DNA from: Streptomyces montanisoli
Lineage (GTDB): Bacteria > Actinomycetota > Actinomycetes > Streptomycetales > Streptomycetaceae
Direction of reading: 5' to 3'
NCBI RefSeq assembly: GCF_017813245.1
Contig: NZ_JAGIQL010000031.1
Coordinates: 1 to 54,127 of the forward strand
Length of the DNA: 54,127 bases
Shown here: positions 8,995 through 17,393 of the stretch, piece by piece
How positions within the stretch are numbered: position 1 is the stretch's first letter
Layout: each line of letters begins with the position of its first letter
Made by a program: the position numbers and the translations under genes
The notes under the pieces: model-generated
Seen by the model: only the letters and a program-made list of their open reading frames with translations
Database searches by the model: none
What the model was told of the DNA's origin: nothing

Positions 8995-10070
8995 CGGTGC
9001 GTCGTTCCGTCCGTTGTCGTCGCGTCGGCGGGCGCGGGCGTCGGCTCCGCCGTCCGCGCGGGCACGTCACCCGCGTGCACACCACCGTCGGGCACGTCAC
9101 CGGCGACCGCCTCCGGGTCGGCCCGCTTCAACCGGCGGTGGTACATGGCGGTGATGACCGGGGTGAGCAGCGAGGTCACCACCACGGACGCGGCCACCAG
9201 CACCGTCGCCTTGTCCGCGGCCGCCTTGTACACGGGGTTCGCGGCGGCGACGATCGCCGGCACGGCGGCCGCGTTGCCCGCGGTGCTCGCGGCCGCGAGG
9301 CCGGGCAGGCCGTTACCGCCGAGCAGCTTGTCCGTGGCGAAGAGCGTGCTGCCGCTGATGATGAGGACGAACAGGCCGAGGCCCAGGCCGAGCAGGCCGG
9401 CCGTCCAGACGGTGCCGAGGTCGATGCCGGAGCCGAGCGCGAAGCCGAAGAAGGGGATGCAGACCGGCACGGCGGCGCCGAGGAAGCGGCGCATGTCGGG
9501 GTCCAGGTTGCCCAGGATCATGCCGACGACGAGCGGCAGGATCGCGCCGAGCAGGGTCTGCCACGGGAAGGCGGACAGGCCGGCGACGCCCAGCGTGACC
9601 ATCGTGAGGAATGGCCCGGACTCCAGGCTCATCAGCGAGTAGGCGGCCGTGTCCTTGGGCTTGCCGAACTGGCCCATCAGCGCCATGTAGAGGCCGCCGT
9701 TGGTGTCGTTGAGCGCGGCCACGATCGCGAGGGTCGATATGCCGGCGAAGATGCCACCGTTGACCGGTGCCTCGCCCAGGAAGTGGCCCACAACGATGCC
9801 GATCACGACCGCGATGCCGGCCTTGACGATCAGCAGCGCCCCGCCCTTCTTCAGGATGTACGGGGTGGTGCGCAGCTCGATCGTGGCGCCCATGCAGACG
9901 TAGAACACCGCGAGGATCGTGAGCGCACCTGAGAACAGCGCGCCGGTGAACGAGCCGAAGAAGTCTCCGGTCCCGGAGTGGACGGTGTTGATCACGGCGC
10001 CCACCAGCAGCGGAACGAGCATCATCCCGCCTGGTACGCGTTCCAGGCTTGCCTTGATCGGTATGGACAT
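8991..10070 (-). CDS. 2-keto-3-deoxygluconate permease family (KdgT) transporter
   Basis: 359-residue inner-membrane symporter with about ten hydrophobic segments. The N terminus ([18 protein letters not shown]...[12 protein letters not shown]...[11 protein letters not shown]) matches the KdgT family, which imports small sugar acids. As first gene of the operon and coupled by GTGA to the acid-sugar kinase fusion, it probably imports the four-carbon acid that the kinase phosphorylates. ATG at 10070 is chosen over longer frames because it opens the conserved [15 protein letters not shown] start and follows AGGGCCGC. The C-terminal 40 residues are low-complexity Ala/Pro/Thr. Confidence 0.87.
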   Translation of the reverse strand: MSIPIKASLERVPGGMMLVPLLVGAVINTVHSGTGDFFGSFTGALFSGALTILAVFYVCMGATIELRTTPYILKKGGALLIVKAGIAVVIGIVVGHFLGEAPVNGGIFAGISTLAIVAALNDTNGGLYMALMGQFGKPKDTAAYSLMSLESGPFLTMVTLGVAGLSAFPWQTLLGAILPLVVGMILGNLDPDMRRFLGAAVPVCIPFFGFALGSGIDLGTVWTAGLLGLGLGLFVLIISGSTLFATDKLLGGNGLPGLAAASTAGNAAAVPAIVAAANPVYKAAADKATVLVAASVVVTSLLTPVITAMYHRRLKRADPEAVAGDVPDGGVHAGDVPARTAEPTPAPADATTTDGTTHR

Positions 10071-10133
10071 TGCGGCCCTGCCTTCTATCGACCCCATGCG
10101 AGTGTCGGCGATACGGCCCGCGTCTCCCAAGCG

Positions 10134-10155
10134 AACGGGAACGACGCGTTCCGTT
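10134..10155. promoter_or_regulatory. Inverted repeat GGAACG-ACG-CGTTCC upstream of the permease operon
   Basis: Perfect 6-bp arms with a 3-bp centre at 10138-10152, extended by AACG and CGTT flanks to an imperfect 22-bp dyad. It lies about 65-85 bp upstream of the permease start, in promoter range, and is a candidate DeoR operator. Confidence 0.45.
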
Positions 10156-10179
10156 GACGAGAGTGGACAGTAGGCGTCG

Positions 10180-10212
10180 TGCGCACTTCGCGCAAGATGC
10201 GCGAAGTGCGCA
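10180..10212. promoter_or_regulatory. Perfect 14-bp inverted repeat upstream of the acid-sugar operon
   Basis: TGCGCACTTCGCGC, a 5-nt centre AAGAT, then the exact reverse complement. This is the strongest dyad in the 618-bp gap 10071-10688, which otherwise holds no gene. It lies 110 bp upstream of the permease start. It may be an operator for the DeoR regulator; in RNA it could also form a hairpin, but no T-run follows on either strand. Confidence 0.55.
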
Positions 10213-10634
10213 TCCACTGTGCGGTCGGCGCATGGGCGCGATCCCGTGTGGCCGCCACGTCGGGCGCGCCGGGTCCGCCCGGGCGCCGATACCGCCGCCC
10301 GGGCCGGCCGTCTCGCCCGGGCCGCCCGGGTCGTCCGCGCTTCGGGCGGTGGCGTGCCTTTCGGTGGCGGCTCGCGCAATGGGTCTGAGGCGCGCCTCGA
10401 TACCCGTTTCGGCCCGTGCAATTGCAGCGGAGAATGGTGCGTTACGGATTGTCACGTTCACCGTCGTGAAAAAACGTTTTCGTCGGCTTCCAGTGCCGCG
10501 CCCGCCTGTGGGCCGGTTACCACGAAATGGTGAGTTACCGCAGCTGAGCCCCGCTCCGACCTGCGCTTTCGCCATGGTTGAATGTTGAATTCCCTAGGTA
10601 ACTCCCTGTGCCCATGGACAGCGCGCCGGAGGTT

Positions 10635-10656
10635 CTGACACCTTTGTTGATGTCAG
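10635..10656. promoter_or_regulatory. CTGACA-N10-TGTCAG dyad before the FMN reductase gene
   Basis: 6-bp inverted arms separated by 10 bp, 33-54 bp upstream of the ATG at 10689, in a patch of lower GC than its surroundings. A further palindrome AAAACGTTTT lies at about 10471-10480. These are candidate regulator sites for the left edge of the 10.7-20 kb cluster; the regulator is unknown. Confidence 0.35.
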
Positions 10657-10688
10657 CGCGGAACACGTTTTGAAGGCATGGAGGGGCG

Positions 10689-11255
10689 ATGTCGTACCGA
10701 CTTCTACTGATGTGCGGAAGTATTCGCCGTGAGTCCTTGAACCGGCGTCTGCTTTCCCTCGCGGAAGGCGTTGCGGAAAATAGCACCGGGTATTTCCAGG
10801 TGAGCTTCCTCGACATTCGCCGCCTGCCTTTCTACGACGGTGACAAGGAGGTCGTGGACACCCCGGCCGAGGTGGTGCGGGCCAAGAAAGCGGTGAGCGA
10901 GTGCGACGGCCTGGCCATCGCGACGCCCGAGTACAACGGCGCGCCCTCCGGTGTCCTGCAGAACGCACTCGACTGGCTCTCCCGCCCCTGGGGTGACAGC
11001 CCGCTCACCGGAAAACCGGTGGTCACGCTCAGTGCCTCTCCCGGCCCTGAGGGAGGACGCACGGCCCAGGAACGGCTCCGGGGCATCCTGATGCGCTGCG
11101 GGGCCGAGCCGCTGGGCGATCCGCTGGCCGTGCCGTGCGCGGACTGGCTGTGGGATCCGCAGCCGACCCGCTTCGACTCCGTGCTGGCCGGCCGCGTCCG
11201 CACACTGCTCGACTCGCTGGCGTCGGCCTCCCGGCCGCTCGCCGGGTCCGCCTGA
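10689..11255 (+). CDS. NADPH-dependent FMN reductase family protein
   Basis: 188-residue flavodoxin-like oxidoreductase. GSIRRESLN (residues 10-18) is the FMN phosphate-binding loop and PEYNGAPSGVLQNALDW the second FMN loop of the NADPH:FMN/azoreductase family. It would reduce FMN or a quinone/azo-type substrate in the cytoplasm. A strong GGAGGGG ribosome binding site precedes ATG. It points toward the cluster beginning at 11475 and could supply reduced flavin or a redox step, but the 421-bp gap leaves membership open. Confidence 0.85.
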   Translation: MSYRLLLMCGSIRRESLNRRLLSLAEGVAENSTGYFQVSFLDIRRLPFYDGDKEVVDTPAEVVRAKKAVSECDGLAIATPEYNGAPSGVLQNALDWLSRPWGDSPLTGKPVVTLSASPGPEGGRTAQERLRGILMRCGAEPLGDPLAVPCADWLWDPQPTRFDSVLAGRVRTLLDSLASASRPLAGSA

Positions 11256-11414
11256 GCCGACCGCGCACCCCGGCAGCGCACACCGGCGCACCCCGCCGCA
11301 CCCCGCCGCGCCTCGGCCCCGTCCCGTCCACATCGCCGCACTCGCGGCACAGCGTCCGTCTCCTGTGCCGCCACCATATCTGCTCCCCCCTGCCCTGCCG
11401 GGGGAGCGCCAGAT

Positions 11415-11435
11415 GTGCCACCCGCCAGGTGGCAC
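11415..11435. promoter_or_regulatory. GTGCCACC-N5-GGTGGCAC inverted repeat before the 14-codon ORF
   Basis: Perfect 8-bp arms around CGCCA, ending 40 bp before the mini-ORF start. It is well placed to be an operator for the cluster, perhaps for the HxlR regulator encoded at its end (19564). Upstream, 11256-11414 contains no gene or clear signal, only C-rich repeated CGCACCCCG words. Confidence 0.4.
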
Positions 11436-11474
11436 GCCCAGCGACCGCCCGATCACGACAGGAGGTGAACCCCC

Positions 11475-11519
11475 ATGCGCAAGATCGTCCGTTGCACCCC
11501 GTGGCCCTGGATCAGCTGA
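11475..11519 (+). CDS. 14-residue peptide MRKIVRCTPWPWIS (leader or precursor peptide candidate)
   Basis: A 15-codon ORF preceded by AGGAGGTGA, nine bases that pair with the 16S rRNA 3' end, 6 nt before ATG. This is the strongest ribosome binding site in the window and argues that the ORF is translated. The peptide is basic at its N terminus and ends in CTPWPWIS, with Cys and two Trp codons close together. A 26-bp palindrome follows 14 nt after the stop. Two readings fit: a leader peptide controlling transcription into the cluster, or a very short precursor peptide for the encoded enzymes. It resembles neither the S. coelicolor trp leader nor the RHVDL-type cysteine leaders known to me. Confidence 0.6.
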   Translation: MRKIVRCTPWPWIS

Positions 11520-11533
11520 TCTGACGGAGGGCT

Positions 11534-11559
11534 CCGCGCCGGCCGGCCGGCCGGCGCGG
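11534..11559 (+). terminator. 26-bp perfect palindrome after the mini-ORF (attenuator-like hairpin)
   Basis: Both arms are CCGCGCCGGCCGG or its complement, with no interruption. As RNA it folds into a very stable stem of about 11 bp. No U-run follows, as is usual for actinomycete terminators. Its place between the mini-ORF and the first large gene (11677) suits attenuation or stoichiometric dampening of downstream expression. Confidence 0.6.
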
Positions 11560-11676
11560 GCCCGCCTCTGAGCGGCGGCCGCCGTCCCTGGGCGAGGTGC
11601 CTTCGAGGCCTTCTCCCTTGGTGCGGCGGCCGTCGCGCCTGTCTGCCCCCCTCACCCGGAAGGAGCACCGTTCCCC

Positions 11677-13602
11677 ATGACCCTCACGGAGCGCATCACT
11701 CGTATCGTCAGCAGGCCGGACGGCGGCCTGTTCGCCGCCGACGTGCTCGGCAACGTACACCTGCTGGACACGGACCTTCGGGTGCTCGCCTCGTCCGGCG
11801 CCACGTCCCGCGCGCAGGACCCGGCCGGCGACCCCGTCTTCGCGATGACATTCGCCGGGCGGTGGCTCATCACCCGGGACAAACGCGGCACCGTCTCGCG
11901 CTGGGACGCCGCCACACTGCGGCTCGTCGACCGGCTGGACGCCGCCGCCCCCTGCGACAGGTCCCTGCTGATGGAGGGCGAGGAGCCGTCGCCCACCATG
12001 GTCCGCGGCATCGGTGTGTGGAACGGCAAGGTCTACCTCAGCAACGGCTACTTCCAGCTCGTCGTGCTCGACCTGGACACCTTCGCGGTGGAACGCGTCC
12101 AGCCGTGGTCGCAGAAGTTCGCCCGGCTCGAATGGTTCTGCACCGACGCGCCTGGCGTGCAGGCCGTCTCGGACCGCAGTGGCAGGGTGTACATCGGATC
12201 GCTCGACGACCTGGACTTCCCGGTCGTGAGCCAGGTCGACAGCTCCAACATCCACCGCCTGCTGTACGACGCGCGCCACGGCCGGCTGTGGGCCACACTC
12301 GACGGCGGCACCGGGGACGACCGCGCCATCCGCAACGGCGTGGCCACGGTCGGCCTCGACGGGCAGGTCATCGAGCGGTCGCTGTTCGCGCGCAACGACG
12401 TCGAGGCGATGGCGTTCTCGCCGGACTTCTCCAAGGCGTACGTCGGCGGGTTCGACGGCGAACTGCTCATCTACGACAACACCTCGCCCCAGTTGCGCAT
12501 CGACAAGCGCGTCTCCGGCTTCAGCCACCAGATCTTCGACATCGCGGTCGACACCGCCGGCGGCGCCGTCCACGTACTCAGCCAGGACGGGGAGATCGCC
12601 ACGGTCGACCCCGACGGTGTGTTCGTCGGCCGGCTCGGCTACGGGCGCCAGTGCGCGTGGGACATCCGCCCCGTGCCGGGCAGCGACGGACGGTTCGCCG
12701 TCGCGACGGACGACGGGGCGGCCCTCGTCGACGTGGTGGAACGCTGCCCCGGCCACCCCGCCCTGCACCTCGCCGCACACGACACGGGCGGCACGGGCTT
12801 CACCCGCCGCGTACTGCCCACCGAGGACGGCTGGTTCGGCATCGCCTGGCCCCGCGAGGTGCTGCGCGCCGAGGACGAGGACCGCCGCACATGGACCGTG
12901 CAACTGCCCAGCATTGTCCACACGCTGGCGCTCTCGCCCGACGGCACCCGGCTGCTCGCCGCGTGCAACACCGGCGGCATCGAGCTGGACGCACGCACCG
13001 GACGGGAGACGGGCCGGATCACCGGCCTGCCGGCCTCCGCATGGGTCAGCGGCTACCTCCCGGACGGGCGGCGCCTGCTCGGCACGCGCAACGGCCTGCT
13101 GCGCGCCTACGACACGGCGGGCGAGGTGACGTGGGAGATCGACCTCGGCGGGTACCCCAAGCGGCTCGACGTGTTCGGCGAGCGGATCCGGGTGACGGGC
13201 TCCGGCGGTGTGAAGGAGTACCTCGCCGACGCGGAGAAGATGGACCGGCAGTTCGTCGAGCTCTTCGACAACACCGTGGAGAACGCCACACTGATCGACG
13301 GCACACTGTGCGCCGTCTCCTACGGCATGCAGCTCGGCGCGTTCGACTACGAGACCGGTGAACTCATCGGATTCGTCGAAGACTTGCCCGACTTCACCAA
13401 GAGCATCGCCTCGTTCCACGACTCCACGGGCGCCCCGGTCATCGTCGTCGGCGGACGCGGCGGCTTCCTGCGCCTGTACCGGCTCGACCGCTCGTCGCCC
13501 CAGCAGGTCCTGCGGCCCCTGCGCGAGTTGTGGCTGCCCGCGACGCCCGCATCCGGGACGCTCGAGGTGAAGGCAGAGGCCGACAGCGCGGGCAGCCGAT
13601 GA
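11677..13602 (+). CDS. Beta-propeller (WD40/PQQ-like repeat) protein, cluster protein 1
   Basis: 641 residues, no signal peptide, built of repeated beta-blade units such as FAADVLGNVHLLD, WLITRDKRGTVSRWD, VYIGSLDDLDF, AYVGGFDGELLIYD and AVATDDGAALVDV. It is probably a cytoplasmic propeller acting as scaffold or substrate-binding platform; no catalytic motif is visible. GGAAGGAG lies upstream of ATG. Its stop overlaps the MFS start as ATGA, so it opens the operon. It differs in sequence from the second propeller at 15703, so the two are not a recent duplication. Confidence 0.75.
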   Translation: MTLTERITRIVSRPDGGLFAADVLGNVHLLDTDLRVLASSGATSRAQDPAGDPVFAMTFAGRWLITRDKRGTVSRWDAATLRLVDRLDAAAPCDRSLLMEGEEPSPTMVRGIGVWNGKVYLSNGYFQLVVLDLDTFAVERVQPWSQKFARLEWFCTDAPGVQAVSDRSGRVYIGSLDDLDFPVVSQVDSSNIHRLLYDARHGRLWATLDGGTGDDRAIRNGVATVGLDGQVIERSLFARNDVEAMAFSPDFSKAYVGGFDGELLIYDNTSPQLRIDKRVSGFSHQIFDIAVDTAGGAVHVLSQDGEIATVDPDGVFVGRLGYGRQCAWDIRPVPGSDGRFAVATDDGAALVDVVERCPGHPALHLAAHDTGGTGFTRRVLPTEDGWFGIAWPREVLRAEDEDRRTWTVQLPSIVHTLALSPDGTRLLAACNTGGIELDARTGRETGRITGLPASAWVSGYLPDGRRLLGTRNGLLRAYDTAGEVTWEIDLGGYPKRLDVFGERIRVTGSGGVKEYLADAEKMDRQFVELFDNTVENATLIDGTLCAVSYGMQLGAFDYETGELIGFVEDLPDFTKSIASFHDSTGAPVIVVGGRGGFLRLYRLDRSSPQQVLRPLRELWLPATPASGTLEVKAEADSAGSR

Positions 13603-14924
13603 GCGGTGACGAGGAGAGCGCCCGCGCCCCGGGGGACACCCTTGCCCCCGCCGCCCAGCCGCAGGAACCCTCCCCCCTGCGCGACCCGCGGTTCCGCGTC
13701 TTCGCCGCGGGCAACGCGCTGAACAACGTGGGCGAGGCCGTCTACGCCACCGCGCTGCCCCTCATGGTCTACGACCTCACCGGGTCCCTGACGTCGATGT
13801 CACTGCTGGCCGCGGCCGTCCCGCTGAGCCTGGTCGCCGGTCCCTGGCTCGGCTCCGCCGCGGACCGCTGGGGGCCCAGGGTGCTGGTGGTGCCCGGGCT
13901 GCTGGTCCAGGCCACGGGCGCCGTCGCCATGAACATGAGTGTGACGGCAGGCCACGCCTCGACCTGGCTGCTGTTCGGGTGCGCCTTCCTGGTCGCCCTC
14001 GGCGGCTCCGCGTACCTCACCGGCTGGATCACCGGCGTCCCCTCGATGTTCCCCGACTGCAAGGTCCGCGCACGCGGGACGCTCAACAGCGTCTTCTTCA
14101 CCACCACCGTGACGGGCCCGCTGCTGACGACGGCGACCCTGCCGTGGATCGGCTACACCGGCCTGCTGTGGCTGAACGCGACGACCTTCGCCGCGCCCAT
14201 CGCCGTGTGGCTCATGGGGATCCACCCCCCGCGCCACCGGCACCTGCCCATGGAGCGGCGGCCCCGCACAGGGCAAGGGGTGCGCGAGGGGTGGCGCGCC
14301 GTCGCCTCGGACCCGCGCATGCTGACCATCACGGCCGTCCACGTCGTGCTGTCGCTGGTGTGCGGCGCGGGCCTTCAGGCGCTGGTCGTCTACGACCTGC
14401 GCCACCACTGGCACATGTCGAGCGCCACGTCATCGGCGGTGATCCTCGCGTCGAACGCCTGCATGCTGGTGGGCAACCTGCTGGTCGCCCAGCGGGCCAT
14501 CTTCCGTCCGCACCTGTCGCTGACGCTCGGCACCGTTCTGCGCACCCTGACGCTGTTCCTGCTCGCCGCGCCGCTGCTGCCCGCCTTCCTCGGCGGGCTC
14601 GTGCTCGGCGCCCTCGGCCAGGGGGCCGTCCTGAGCACCATGGTGATGATGCGCGTCAAGTACATCCCGCAGGACGTGCTGGGACGCTCGTCCGGGCTGC
14701 TCTCGCTCCTCGCGGGCGGCGCGGCCCTGCTGTCACCCGTGGTGGCACCGGTGCTCAGCCACGCGCTCGGCGTCCGCGGCGCGTTCTGCGTCCTCGGGCT
14801 GCTGTCGCTGTCCACGCTCGGCTACCTGCGCCGTACCTGGCGCGCCTGGGAGGCCGCCGACCGCGTGCCGCCGGCCGGCGCCCGTCCCGCCGTCGCCGAC
14901 GCCACCAGCGGGGGGACGACATGA
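13599..14924 (+). CDS. MFS transporter (probable product exporter)
   Basis: 441-residue major facilitator with about 12 hydrophobic segments. RDPRFRVFAAGNALNNVGEAVYATALPLMVYDLTGS is a typical N-terminal segment of MFS_3/Bcr-type drug exporters, and AADRWGPRVLVV carries the loop 2-3 signature. It overlaps genes on both sides (ATGA at 13599 and 14921), placing it firmly inside the biosynthetic operon. Export of, or resistance to, the cluster product is the natural inference. The start at 13599 is chosen because of the overlap. Confidence 0.88.
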   Translation: MSGDEESARAPGDTLAPAAQPQEPSPLRDPRFRVFAAGNALNNVGEAVYATALPLMVYDLTGSLTSMSLLAAAVPLSLVAGPWLGSAADRWGPRVLVVPGLLVQATGAVAMNMSVTAGHASTWLLFGCAFLVALGGSAYLTGWITGVPSMFPDCKVRARGTLNSVFFTTTVTGPLLTTATLPWIGYTGLLWLNATTFAAPIAVWLMGIHPPRHRHLPMERRPRTGQGVREGWRAVASDPRMLTITAVHVVLSLVCGAGLQALVVYDLRHHWHMSSATSSAVILASNACMLVGNLLVAQRAIFRPHLSLTLGTVLRTLTLFLLAAPLLPAFLGGLVLGALGQGAVLSTMVMMRVKYIPQDVLGRSSGLLSLLAGGAALLSPVVAPVLSHALGVRGAFCVLGLLSLSTLGYLRRTWRAWEAADRVPPAGARPAVADATSGGTT

Positions 14925-15706
14925 GCCGAACCGCACGCACCGGCGACTCGCCCGCACGCACCGGCAACTCGCCCGCTGGCGACTCGCCCGCCGGCGACTC
15001 AGCCACCGGGGACTCGCCCGCCGGCGCCGACCCGCGCGTGGTGCGCCCGGCACCGCCGCCTGACGAGGGCAAACAGGGCCACGCCCCCAACCGCGCCGCC
15101 GCCCGCGTCCGCACGAGCGTCACCGTCCCGCTGCGGTGCGGGGAGCGTACCCACCGGGCCACCGTGGCCACCTTCCACGACCTCGTGGACGCCCGGGAGC
15201 ACCTCGCCGTGCTGCTCGGCCCGCCCCACCCGGCCGTCCCCCTGGTGCGGCTGCACTCCGAGTGCCTCACCGGCGACGTGTTCGGCTCCGAGCGCTGCGA
15301 CTGCGGGGCGCAGCTGGACGAGGCGCTCACCCGCATCGCCGCGGCCGGCGGTGTGCTGCTGTACCTGCGGCAGGAGGGCCGAGGCATCGGCCTCTACAAC
15401 AAGCTCGACGCCTACCGCCTGCAGGACCACGGCCTCGACACGTACGCGGCCAACCGCGCGCTCGGCATGGACGACGACGCGCGGGACTACACCGCGGCCG
15501 TCCAGATGCTCCGCGCGCTCGGGCACGACGAGATCGACCTGCTCACCAACAACCCCGACAAGCGGCGCCAGCTCGAACGCGGCGGCATCCGCGTACGCCA
15601 CGTGGTGGCGACCGCCGTCCACCTGACGGCACACAACTCCGCCTATCTGCAAGCCAAGGCGACCGTCACCGCGCACACACTCTCGATGGAAGGACTACGC
15701 CATTGA
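14921..15706 (+). CDS. GTP cyclohydrolase II (RibA-type, ToxB-like context)
   Basis: 261 residues. It would convert GTP to 2,5-diamino-6-ribosylamino-4-pyrimidinone 5'-phosphate, releasing formate and pyrophosphate. Zinc ligands C115, C126 and C128 lie in SECLTGDVFGSERCDC; EGRGIGLYNKLDAYRLQD (about 152-169) gives the catalytic Arg and Tyr region, and LLTNNPDK is conserved. It is not fused to RibB and sits away from riboflavin genes, so it is probably dedicated to a pathway product. The N terminus is an added (GDSPA)n low-complexity stretch from 15-bp repeats at about 14945-15028. It overlaps the MFS gene (ATGA) and the next propeller (TTGA). Confidence 0.9.
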   Translation: MSRTARTGDSPARTGNSPAGDSPAGDSATGDSPAGADPRVVRPAPPPDEGKQGHAPNRAAARVRTSVTVPLRCGERTHRATVATFHDLVDAREHLAVLLGPPHPAVPLVRLHSECLTGDVFGSERCDCGAQLDEALTRIAAAGGVLLYLRQEGRGIGLYNKLDAYRLQDHGLDTYAANRALGMDDDARDYTAAVQMLRALGHDEIDLLTNNPDKRRQLERGGIRVRHVVATAVHLTAHNSAYLQAKATVTAHTLSMEGLRH

Positions 15707-17379
15707 TCCGCCACAAGGGACCGATCAGCGGCATCGCCACGCACGGCGGCCGGTACGTCGCCACCGCGGGCTACGACAACCAGGTGATCCTGTGGGACGC
15801 GGCGACACGGCGGCCCCTCGCGCGCGCCGTGCACGACCACCTCGCCAACCACGTCGCGTTCAGCCCGGACGGCCGGTACCTGCTCAGCTCGTCGAGCGAC
15901 TACACGGCGCGGCTGTGGTCGGTGCCCGACCTGGTCCTGCGCGCCGCGTTCTCCGAGCACGGGGACGACGTGGAGATGGGTGTCTTCCACCCCGAGCGTG
16001 AACTCGTCGCCACCGCCTCGCGCGACCACCACGTCCGCGTCTACGACTACGGCGGCAGGCTGGTGGCGAGCTTCGCCGGGCACCGCGCCGACGTGATCTC
16101 GGTCGAGTGGCTCGCCGGCACCGACGAACTGGTCTCCTCCAGCGACGACGGCACCGTCAAACGCTGGTCGCTCACCACCGGCGCCCTCGTCTCCGACATC
16201 GACCTGGACGGGGTCGAGACGGACACCATCGCCATCACCGCCGCGGGCCTCGTGTACGCGGGCAACGACCGGGGCGAGGTCGTGCGCCTCACCGAGAGCG
16301 GGACGCGGAACTTCCCCGCGCACGAGGCGGGCATCAAGCGCCTGGTGTGGAACGAGGACGCCGGCACCCTCGTCAGCCTCAGCTACGACCGTACGGTGAA
16401 GATCTGGCGTATCGGTGCCGACGGCACGCCCGCCCTTGCGGCGTCCGCGTCGCTGCCCGCCGCGGTGTGGCCGAGGTCCTGCGCGTTCCTCGACAAGGAC
16501 ACACTGGTCTTCGGCACGTTCGGCTCGTGCTACGCGGTCTACGACACGGTCCGCGACGCGTGGGACCTTGGCGGCGTCGGGCAGACGCCGGCTCTCAACG
16601 CCGTCACCGTTTCCCAGGGGCGCGTCTACACGATCGGCGACTGCGGTGTCGTCCACGTCGACGGCAAGCCTGCGGCCGAGACGGGCAGCCTGTGCAACTT
16701 CCTGATCGCCGCGGGCGGCAGGGTGCTGACGGGCGGACAGCTCGGCCGGCTCTTCGACGCGGACACCGGCGCGGTGCTGCTGGAACACCGCTCGCCGCTG
16801 AACTGCGCGGCCGCCTTCGAACGCGGCGGCGTCCCGCACGTCGTGGTCGGGGCGTACACGGGTGAGGGCCTTGTCCTGCGCGTCGACGGCGGCCGGGTCG
16901 AGCACGTCGCGACGCTGCCGCTGCACGCCAACGCGGTCAAGGGGCTCGCGGTGGCGGACGGGACGCTGTTCGCGGTCTGCGCGGACACGTCGGCGGCCTG
17001 GTTCAGCACGGACACGCTCACCGAGACCGGCCGTCTCCAGGCGGCCCACGGCAAGATCGCCAACGGCTGCGCCGCCCTGCCCGGCGGGCGCTTCGCCAGC
17101 GTCAGCCGCGACCTGTCGCTGCGGCTGTGGCGGGGGACCTCGGCCACGGTCCTGCCCACCCCGCACGACCACTCCGTCAAGTGCGTGGCGGCCTCGGGCG
17201 ACGGCCGGCGCATCGCCACGGGCTCCTACTTCGGCACCCTCGCCGTGCACGACACGGCGACCGGCGAGTGGAGCGTCACCCGGCCCGCCACCGCGGGCAT
17301 CTCCAGCCTCCACTACGACGCGGCCGCCGACCGCTTCCTCGCCACCTCCTACGACGGCGCCGTCCACGAACTGGCGTAG
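15703..17379 (+). CDS. WD40-repeat protein (ToxC-like)
   Basis: 558-residue protein with clear WD repeats: HKGPISGIATHGGRYVATAG..ILWD, HVAFSPDGRYLLSSSSD..RLWS, ELVSSSDDGTVKRWS, LVSLSYDRTVKIWR, FASVSRDLSLRLWR. Cytoplasmic, no signal peptide. A WD-repeat protein is part of the toxoflavin operons of Burkholderia and Pseudomonas as I recall them, where its chemistry is unresolved. The start is TTG inside a TTGA overlap with the cyclohydrolase stop, with GGAAGGA 8 nt before; longer in-frame readings run through the cyclohydrolase gene and are artefacts. Confidence 0.82.
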   Translation: MIRHKGPISGIATHGGRYVATAGYDNQVILWDAATRRPLARAVHDHLANHVAFSPDGRYLLSSSSDYTARLWSVPDLVLRAAFSEHGDDVEMGVFHPERELVATASRDHHVRVYDYGGRLVASFAGHRADVISVEWLAGTDELVSSSDDGTVKRWSLTTGALVSDIDLDGVETDTIAITAAGLVYAGNDRGEVVRLTESGTRNFPAHEAGIKRLVWNEDAGTLVSLSYDRTVKIWRIGADGTPALAASASLPAAVWPRSCAFLDKDTLVFGTFGSCYAVYDTVRDAWDLGGVGQTPALNAVTVSQGRVYTIGDCGVVHVDGKPAAETGSLCNFLIAAGGRVLTGGQLGRLFDADTGAVLLEHRSPLNCAAAFERGGVPHVVVGAYTGEGLVLRVDGGRVEHVATLPLHANAVKGLAVADGTLFAVCADTSAAWFSTDTLTETGRLQAAHGKIANGCAALPGGRFASVSRDLSLRLWRGTSATVLPTPHDHSVKCVAASGDGRRIATGSYFGTLAVHDTATGEWSVTRPATAGISSLHYDAAADRFLATSYDGAVHELA

Positions 17380-17393
17380 AGGAGGCCACCGCC

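Noticed and set aside
11475..11519. Mini-ORF as a biarylitide-type P450-crosslinked peptide precursor
   Set aside because: Such precursors lie directly beside their P450; the only P450 here is 34 kb away with its own promoter. The short-peptide idea is kept, this specific class is not.
11475..11519. Mini-ORF as a standard trp or cysteine biosynthesis leader
   Set aside because: No trp or sulfur-assimilation gene follows, and the peptide lacks the Trp run or RHVDL-type pattern of those leaders as I know them.
11512..13419. 635-codon minus-strand frame opposite the first propeller
   Set aside because: Composition is that of an antisense shadow with no recognisable domain; the plus-strand propeller has overlaps and ribosome binding sites.
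14921..15706. Primary riboflavin gene ribA
   Set aside because: Other rib genes are absent and the gene is translationally coupled to an exporter and a WD40 protein; a dedicated pathway role fits better, although enzymatic activity should be the same.
15643..17367. 574-codon minus-strand frame opposite the WD40 gene
   Set aside because: Antisense shadow; the plus frame has clear WD repeats.
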